From Chrysoporthe austroafricana (Eukaryota > Ascomycota > Sordariomycetes > Diaporthales > Cryphonectriaceae), in NCBI GenBank assembly GCA_001051155.2, contig JYIP02000008.1, positions 1,116,001 to 1,180,000 of the forward strand: a DNA stretch of 64,000 nucleotides. Reading direction: 5' to 3'. Both the position numbers and the translations under genes were made by a program. This document shows positions 57,671 through 64,000 of the stretch, piece by piece. The notes under the pieces were generated by a model. It was not told where the DNA came from and did not search any database. It saw only the letters and a list, made by a program, of their open reading frames with translations. Position 1 is the first letter of the stretch, and the number at the start of each line of letters is the position of its first letter.

Positions 57671-60600
57671 ATGTCCTCCTTCAAGATGACGCCCCTCCTA
57701 TGGGGCCTGCTTCTGCTCTTTCTCTTCGCCAGGCCTACCCATGCTTTTGGCGCCGGCAACATCGCGGGCATTTCCAAGGTCGAAGGACAGAACTGTAGGC
57801 CGCCGTGCCCTCCTGCCCATTCAGACCAGTACTGACAGACACTCTCGACAGGGCGCCACGGTGATATTGAGGGTGAGCTGAGCTCTTGTGACGTCCAGAG
57901 CAGGGCAAGACTGACAGTCGGCCTCAACAGATACCCTGCTCAAGATCTTGATGGCCCGATCTGTGGGCGGCAAGAAGTTTGATAAGCTGATGGTCTCCCG
58001 CACCTACTTCGGCAACTGGCTCCGTGACTACTCCCAGGCTATCGACGTGGGCACTGTCAAGTCTGTCTCTGCTGAGGCCATCCGCCTCCTGCTCTGTATT
58101 CTCGGCTTCTTGACATTCGGCTTTGGCTCGCGCGAGTTTGAGGTCACTGCGGACCGCCTGGGCTGCTACCGGCCTGAAGGTGCGTAGGCTAGCTGTTGCG
58201 TGGGGAGCAGGCGATGCTAACGCGGCATGTAGACCACATTGACAACCCCAAGAACTACGCGGACAACGTAGACGCTCGCCAGTACGATCGTCGTCTGCGC
58301 GGCCCGGTCGACGAGCGGGTCGAGCTGGGGGTGGATCCGGAGACCGGCCTCAAGAACTACATTGCGAACGAGCGCGCCAACATCATGACCAGTGCCCTCC
58401 ACGTGAGGCGTCTCTTCACCAAGTGTATTCAGCTGGGTCGACAATACTCTCGCGACAACAACAAGGCCGATTTGTACGAAGCTCTTCGGCTGATGGGTAC
58501 TGGCCTCCACTGTCTCGAAGGCAAGTCTAGATCCACCGTGCTACAGAGGACAGCAGGCATGCTAACAGTTCGTGGTAGACTTCCTGGCGCACAGCAACTA
58601 CTGTGAGCTCGCCCTCATCGAGATGGGCGAGCGCGACGTCTTCCCTCACGTGGGCCGCAATACCCGCATGCGCATCAGCGGTGCCCGCCACGAAGTCTAC
58701 CCCTGCGTGACCGGAACCTTTGGTGGCGTGGACTTCCTGCATTCCGTGACTGGCGAGGTGTCGGACAAGCTGACACAGAATGAGATCGATGAGCTTGAGG
58801 GTACGCTGCAGCAGAGCGCGAGCAGCGACACCAGCATTCTGCGCAACCTGCTCGATATGATCCCCAGCGGCATGTTCGGCGGCGACGACAAGAAAGGCAA
58901 GATGGAAGAGCTGCAGAACAACGCGAACGCAGCCCAGATGCAGAACACGTCCATCTCCCCCCGCGAACCGGAGGAGTACACGCTCTACATCAAGAATATC
59001 TTCGGACAGATCATGCCTGCTATCGAGTTCCACGACGAGATCCTCCAGAAGATTTCCGAGGAGATCGAGAAGATCCCCATACTGCCCAAGATCATCGAGC
59101 AGCTTGAGGACCAGCTCTCCATCTTCGTCTTCTCGCTCATCGCGCCGTTCGTGGTCCCCGTCATCACCCAGATCAAGAACGAGCTGCGCACCGGCTCTGA
59201 AGAGATCATCCAGAGCAGCAAGAACGAGCAGCACATTGTGTTCAACGACGACGACTGCAGTGACCCTACGCACTCTATGCTCTCCAAGGACCACTTCTCA
59301 AACGTGGGTTCTTTTCCCTGCTCCGCGTTCTATTCCCTAGCTCATCTATCTATCTAACATGATCAACAGATACTCAACGAAATCGCCGGCCGAACAGCCT
59401 CTCAAGTCGTGGCTTGGGTCGTCCCCCAGCTCATGGAAGCTTGGGATAACACCAGCATCGACCCTGACCGTCTGTGCAGCCGTGTCATCCATGGTGTCAT
59501 GCACCACCCAGCGCAGTAGGTGCAACGCATAATTTTGGTCGCCCCTTCTGACAACTTAGTCGCGGCGGGAGTCGCACATGTTCATCACCAGTCTTTGGCT
59601 CTCCTCCCGATGCAGTCCCCATACCTATCCAGATGGTTTAAGAGCTTTTTGAAAGAGGAAATGCTAATACTCGTCTTTGTGTAGGCGCGACCAGGGCGAC
59701 GATGGCGCACAAGAGGGCCGCGCCATCATGTTCCGCTCCGTCGAGGAGTGGTGGAACTCCATGGACCGCGACCAGCAGGACGACTACCGGCGCAAGTTGA
59801 GCCGCGACGGTGTCGAGCGCGATGAGAACCACAAGGAAGGAGTACAGGACACGGGCCACGGCCATGGGTGCAGCGGCAAGCTGGGCATGCACAAGCAGTT
59901 CGGCTCGGATGGACCGCAGACCACGGAGGACAAGATCGCGACCCAAGCGGCTGGCGCGATCATCGGCGGTCTTACTGGCGGATTGTCCAGCCTCATTTCC
60001 GAATCAACGGGCGGGCAGGTCAACCTCCCCACCTCTTCGAACCCGACACAGGGCGGCGGTCTTCTCGGGGCTGCGACGTCACTGCTGTCGGGCGCGTTCT
60101 CGGCCGGGGAAACCGATACGTACGAGTCGCGCCCGTACCGTGAGGCGGACGGCGGTATCACCCAGACTATCGAGCAGTACGGCCGTAGCGCGGACGGGCG
60201 CCGCTTCGAGCAGGCTGAGCTTATCGAGACGCGCTACGAGGACGGCAGGGAGCGTAGGGAGTTCCAGCGGTTCGGGCAGCGCGACGACGGGCGCGGCCGG
60301 GAGGAGGGATACGGCTTCGAGGAGAGGGAGGAGAGGCGGGGCGGAGGCGGTATGTTCCAGGTGACGGAGGAGAGGACCTGGGAGGGAAGTGACAGCTTTG
60401 AGAGACGGGATGAGGGGAGGCACCACGGCGGTGGCCATCATCACCACCAGCATGAATCCAGAGACGAGGGCTTTGGAGGCTTTGGTGGTGAGGGGCGCGA
60501 TGAGGGCTTTGGTGGGTTCGGTGGCGGTCGTCGCGAGGAGCCCGAGTTCGGTGGCCGCCAGGAGTACGGCGGCGGGGACTACGGCCGTCGCGAGGAGCCG

Positions 60601-60900
60601 CGCTTTGAGGAGCGCTGCGACGAGGGGGGCTTCGGCGGCTTCGGCGGCCGCCGCGAGGAGGACGAGGGCTGGGGTGGCCGCCGCGAGGAACCCGAGTTCG
60701 GCGGCCGGCAGGAGTACGGCGGCGGTGGCTACGACGGGGGCCGCCGCGAGGAGTACGGCCGGCAGGAGGAGGGCGGCTGGGGCGGCGGGCACCGTGACGA
60801 CGAGGAGCAGGAGGAGTACCGCGAGGAGCGCCGCGAGGAGCGCCGCGAGGGCGGCTGGGGCGAGCGCCGCTACGACGAGGGGCGCGGCGGCGGGTGGTAG
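57671..60900 (+). CDS. het-c: HET-C heterokaryon-incompatibility family protein
   Basis: In Neurospora crassa het-c is a vegetative incompatibility locus whose unlike alleles trigger cell death after hyphal fusion. Exons 57671-57794, 57852-57872, 57931-58179, 58233-58520, 58579-59303, 59370-59515 and 59685-60900 give 922 aa. Joins restore KVEGQNWRHGDIEDTLLKI, CYRPEDHIDNPKNYADN, LHCLEDFLAHSNYCELALIE and MHHPAQRDQGDDG. Residues 1-25 are a signal peptide (LLWGLLLLFLFARPTHA). The conserved body includes VSRTYFGNWLRDYSQAIDVG and FHDEILQKISEEIEKIPIL. The last 170 or so residues are Gly/Arg/Glu-rich with repeated REEPEFGGRQEYGGG and EGFGGFGG units, as in the family's glycine-rich tail. Intron 4 starts GCAAGT (GC-AG). 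Exon 2 is only 21 nt. Whether this copy still acts in recognition is not shown. Confidence 0.92.
60480..60860 (+). repeat. Coding repeats in HET-C glycine-rich tail
   Basis: Degenerate tandem coding units giving REEPEFGGRQEYGGG (twice, around 60535 and 60685), DEGFGGFGG (around 60465, 60500 and 60625) and REER runs. Base-level similarity among units makes length change by slippage likely. Confidence 0.7.
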
Positions 60901-61818
60901 GTAGCTTGCCTGCCTCTCCCCCCTTGATGAGATGCCTCGGCTCCTCCTGAGCTGGTCCGCGTCCAGCGCGCGCGCCAGCCGGCCCGAGCGTCCTCGGCGG
61001 GCCCTGAGACGAGATGATGACTTGCGGGCCGATGGTGATAGAAGAAAATCAGAACGTGCTAGCTGTCTCTCCTTGCAGAACGAACCCCTCGCGCGTCCGA
61101 AGGCGCTTGTGTCGCGTCGTGGTCTCTACGTGGCCTCGTGTTGGATCGCCCGTCCCTCTCCTCCCCCTTTTGGGCGTACTCTCTTTCTGCTCGCCGCCAC
61201 GCTATGCCCCGTTCGCCCACAGCCGCTCACATACACTACCGAACCCGAACAGCAAAACACATGGTCACATCACCCACCGTAGCTCTTGCTCAAGCAGATG
61301 CGGCCTCTTCGCATTCTCTGAGCATACGCCCTTCAAGCCGTCTTGGCTTCGGCCGGCTTCGCACGTATGCAGCGGGAAATATCCCCCAAGTTCGATTGAG
61401 TACTATTCACTCGCTCATCAGGACCCCCGACTGTACCGTAGAGCCTCACGAGCTACTCCCATATGCGTCTCCAGCTGCCAGTTTCCAACTTCTAGCCCAT
61501 GTCCGATAGCCACAGACGCCTGTGGTCATCTCAGAGTCGCTTGGCCGGTGCCATGCCAAGGCTCGATATGCCCTCCCCTTTTTTGTGCGCCATTCCGAGA
61601 CATGCTAGTCTGCCGGCGCCCTTGCCTTCCAAACATCTATTTAGAAATCCAATCCCCCGTAATGCTGGCGTCGTAACTTGCGCTGGCCGCTTGGAAAGTC
61701 GTTGTTACCCCTAAACGCCGTAGTAGATGCCTCCGAAAACCGTCATAGAAAATTTGCGTTGGGGTATCATTGGACCAGCTCCGTAAGAAAAATGTCGAAA
61801 TCCGACCAGAGGAAATAA
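60901..61818. other. 0.9-kb interval between convergent genes
   Basis: 3' flanks of the HET-C and RING genes. Open frames up to 220 codons on + lack domains and are Pro/Ser/Arg-rich. An AT-leaning stretch at 61735-61830 precedes the RING gene stop. Confidence 0.5.
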
Positions 61819-63857
61819 TTATCGAAAGCCGGGAAACATCGCGTGGGTAATTTTCTTCCCTGTTTTCCTTGTCAGCAGATGGCTGGAAGTAGGCAGCACT
61901 AAGCGCGAAGGCTTACATCTCGGCCGCCCGTCCCAGCTCTGCCCATCACTTGCGTCTGCTCCAGCGAGATCGCGCATCCGCAAGCGCGTCTCGGCCGAAG
62001 GGCTGTGACGGGACGGCAATTCTGCGACGGCATTTGCCGCGCTGTGGCTGGGACGGAACAGCTTCTTCTTTCTCAGGTTATCCACCCATCGGTTCGGTCG
62101 ACTCTCCAGCTCAGCATCCTCGACGGTTATTGAGCCACGCAGCCGCCGAAGGGCTCTCTCACGCCGCACCATCGCATTCGTGATCTCGGGGCAGAATCCT
62201 TTCGGGAGCATGGATGCCTTGCACTGCGGGCACAAAGAGCTATTTTCGCTCAGAAACTCGTCGATGCACTCCGGGTGGTAAATATGACCGCAGGGCAACT
62301 CCCGGATGATGGTGATCCGGTTCTCGAAATCCTCCTCGCAGATCATGCACCTCGGCTGGTAGTCTGTTGATACGCTGTTGATCGTAAGTCCGGTCACGGT
62401 TGACCTCGCCGTCTGATTAGCCAGGACTTTCTCCGACAGGGTCTTAGATCGGTCGGCACCCGAGCCGTCATCTCGCGGGCGCACTGAATCTGGTGATCCG
62501 GGCGATATGGGTGAGGACGGCACGCTTGTGGGTTTTGGTTCGTAGTTATACGTGAAGAGCGGAAACTTTTCGACGTGTTCGACGGGGACGGTCACCCTCT
62601 TGATGTTCATTGCCTCCAGGTTGACCTCCCCAGATATGACGCGTTGCTGGAGTGCTATCCGTCGCCTGCGCTGGGTGTAGTGCATGAGACAGGACACGAG
62701 CGCGATGAATGCCAGCAGGACCCCGATACAGACGCATGTGAAGACCCATATAGTCGGTAACGTATTCGGGGTTACGATGCGGATCTCAGACCATATCCGC
62801 ACGTAGTCATCCTCGTTCGGACTGTACACGGCTGTGATGTTGCTGCCATACGGCACGGAGCTGACATTGCCAGAGTAGAGACCCAGCTCGGTCATCATCC
62901 CGGTGCCGGCGGTCCCGGAGACAGCGTAGACGGGGAACTTGCTGGTCGACCTCCAGGCGCCATTGTCGTGCAGGCTCCACTGCATGTCGTCCACATCGGG
63001 AGGCTTGTCGGAGCTGTTGTTCGGTACGTAGGTGAGGAAGGCGCGGATGGGATCGGAGGCGGCGGACGCGAGGTAAGACTTGGTACAGTTCGGGCTGTAC
63101 CATGGCGCGAGAGCGATCAGGTTGTAGTCCGACGGCGGCAGGTCGGCCTGACGGACGGCGGACTTGGGAACATAATTCGGCTCGATGTCTCTGCAAGGGT
63201 CGCCTTCGGACAGATCGGGCACGTATAGCAAGCCCTGTATGACGCCATTCTCTGTCGAGGCATACTTGGACGCCAGAATCGTTATGTTGTCCCCGATGGT
63301 GGCGGAGTACGAGATGTCGCTCTGTACAACATTAATGGAAGGCCGGTAATGCTGGGGTAGAGGGCGAAGGGACGGGCGCGTCGGAGGCTGAACTCACGGA
63401 GAGGGCGGTGATGTTCTTGATGATGGTCGAGGGGATGGTCGGGTCACCGGACCAGGCGGGATTGCTGAACAGAAGACTATGGCAGGTCAGTCAGTATATG
63501 ATAGATGCGTTGGGCCACATGTGGCATCGGTGTCTTGGCCCCAAGGCGGGGCGCCGAGAGCCGGCGTCACAGGGGAGGCACTTTCTCGCGTCGACATCCT
63601 GCGCGCGCAGGCAGCAGGCACGAAGCACCGCACCTCACGGACAGGATCGTGCGACAAGGAAGGCCAGCCCGACACGACCACGACGGACAGCCCCCGGCCT
63701 GGCCATCCAGAGCGGACAGCCGGGCGCCCGCAGGCACAGCAGGGCAGAAAGGGGTAAACAGGACGCGAGGAAAGGGCAGGGTCGAGGACAGCGGCAACAA
63801 AGGGGGGAGGGGGGGGCATGGTGACATACACTGCATTTTGTATGTCGTCGACGTAGG
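61819..63857 (-). CDS. Membrane-anchored RING-H2 protein, probable E3 ubiquitin ligase (5' end not found)
   Basis: Visible exons are 63857-63830, 63476-63398, 63321-61917 and 61859-61819, giving about 518 codons with the start missing, probably outside the window. Joins read AYVDDIQNAVLLFSNPAWSG, NITALSSDISYSATIGDN and DGRPRWKKITHAMFPGFR. The N-terminal luminal part has PA-like traits and several Asn-X-Ser/Thr sites (IKNITAL, SGNVSSV, GSNITAV). One membrane helix follows (LPTIWVFTCVCIGVLLAFIA, then LVSCLMHYTQRRRR). The RING-H2 finger is CMICEEDFENRITIIRELPC with GHIYHPECIDEFL and CPQC. Such proteins usually ubiquitinate membrane cargo. The final 57-bp intron is in frame and stop-free, so it is easily missed; splicing it gives the family-like RPRWKK ending. 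The exon at 63830-63857 is 28 nt. Confidence 0.85.
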
Positions 63858-64000
63858 CTGTGAAACAAAGACAGCAGTCAGTATCCACGTGTATGCATGC
63901 GCACGCGAGAAAGAGAGAGAGATTGTCCTATTGCTTTTCATAATGTGCGGTGCCTCGTGGTTCTGGGTCTTGCCAAGGCTGTTGGGCGGGTGCCAAGAAT

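Noticed and set aside
63486..63941. Start ATG at 63941 (MKSNRTISLSF...) as first exon of the RING gene
   Set aside because: Its frame does not agree with the exon at 63857-63830, and no usable donor of the right phase lies between; the true 5' exon was left unassigned.

Overview
This 64-kb window is nuclear DNA of a filamentous ascomycete (Pezizomycotina, most likely a Sordariomycete; I cannot name the genus). Genes are GC-rich with short introns (about 50-110 bp) bearing fungal GT..AG signals. The repertoire is typically fungal: a Zn2Cys6 regulator, a HET-C protein, GH18 and GH47 enzymes, a eukaryotic single-chain urease and an Ino4-like bHLH factor. Two N characters next to homopolymers (34282, 49201) mark unresolved assembly points. 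Genes called across introns here were reassembled by hand from splice signals plus reading frame. They have not been checked against transcripts.

Left part (1-18 kb). A mitochondrial tyrosyl-tRNA synthetase (cut by the left edge) is divergent from the SDH membrane-anchor subunit and shares a 430-bp promoter with a CCAAT box. Then comes a sparser, accessory-looking stretch with long empty intervals and AT-rich patches. It holds an F-box-like protein, a secreted DUF1254/DUF1214 protein, a Zn2Cys6 transcription factor, and a GH18 chitinase-like protein whose catalytic signature is altered at two key acidic residues. All four are on the + strand.

Central part (18-44 kb). This is mostly housekeeping: VPS53 (GARP tethering complex), a single-pass membrane protein with a Ser/Pro-rich tail, a conserved fungal protein of unknown function, UTP11 (SSU processome), a class I alpha-1,2-mannosidase, an Ino4-like bHLH protein whose second intron carries a poly-T/poly-G tract, an APH/CHK-like kinase, a Maf-type nucleotide pyrophosphatase, mitochondrial threonyl-tRNA synthetase, and an uncharacterised membrane protein.

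Right part (44-64 kb). A five-exon urease is followed by 4.3 kb dense in microsatellites that includes a two-copy poly(A)-ended short repeat. Then come an HMG-box protein, 3.7 kb without a recognisable gene, a seven-exon HET-C homologue with a probable GC-AG intron and a Gly/Arg/Glu-rich repeat tail, and a membrane-anchored RING-H2 protein cut by the right edge. I saw no tRNA, rRNA, CRISPR, complete transposon or recognisable secondary-metabolite cluster. The features most worth follow-up are the probably inactive GH18 protein, the HET-C locus and the short poly(A)-ended repeat.
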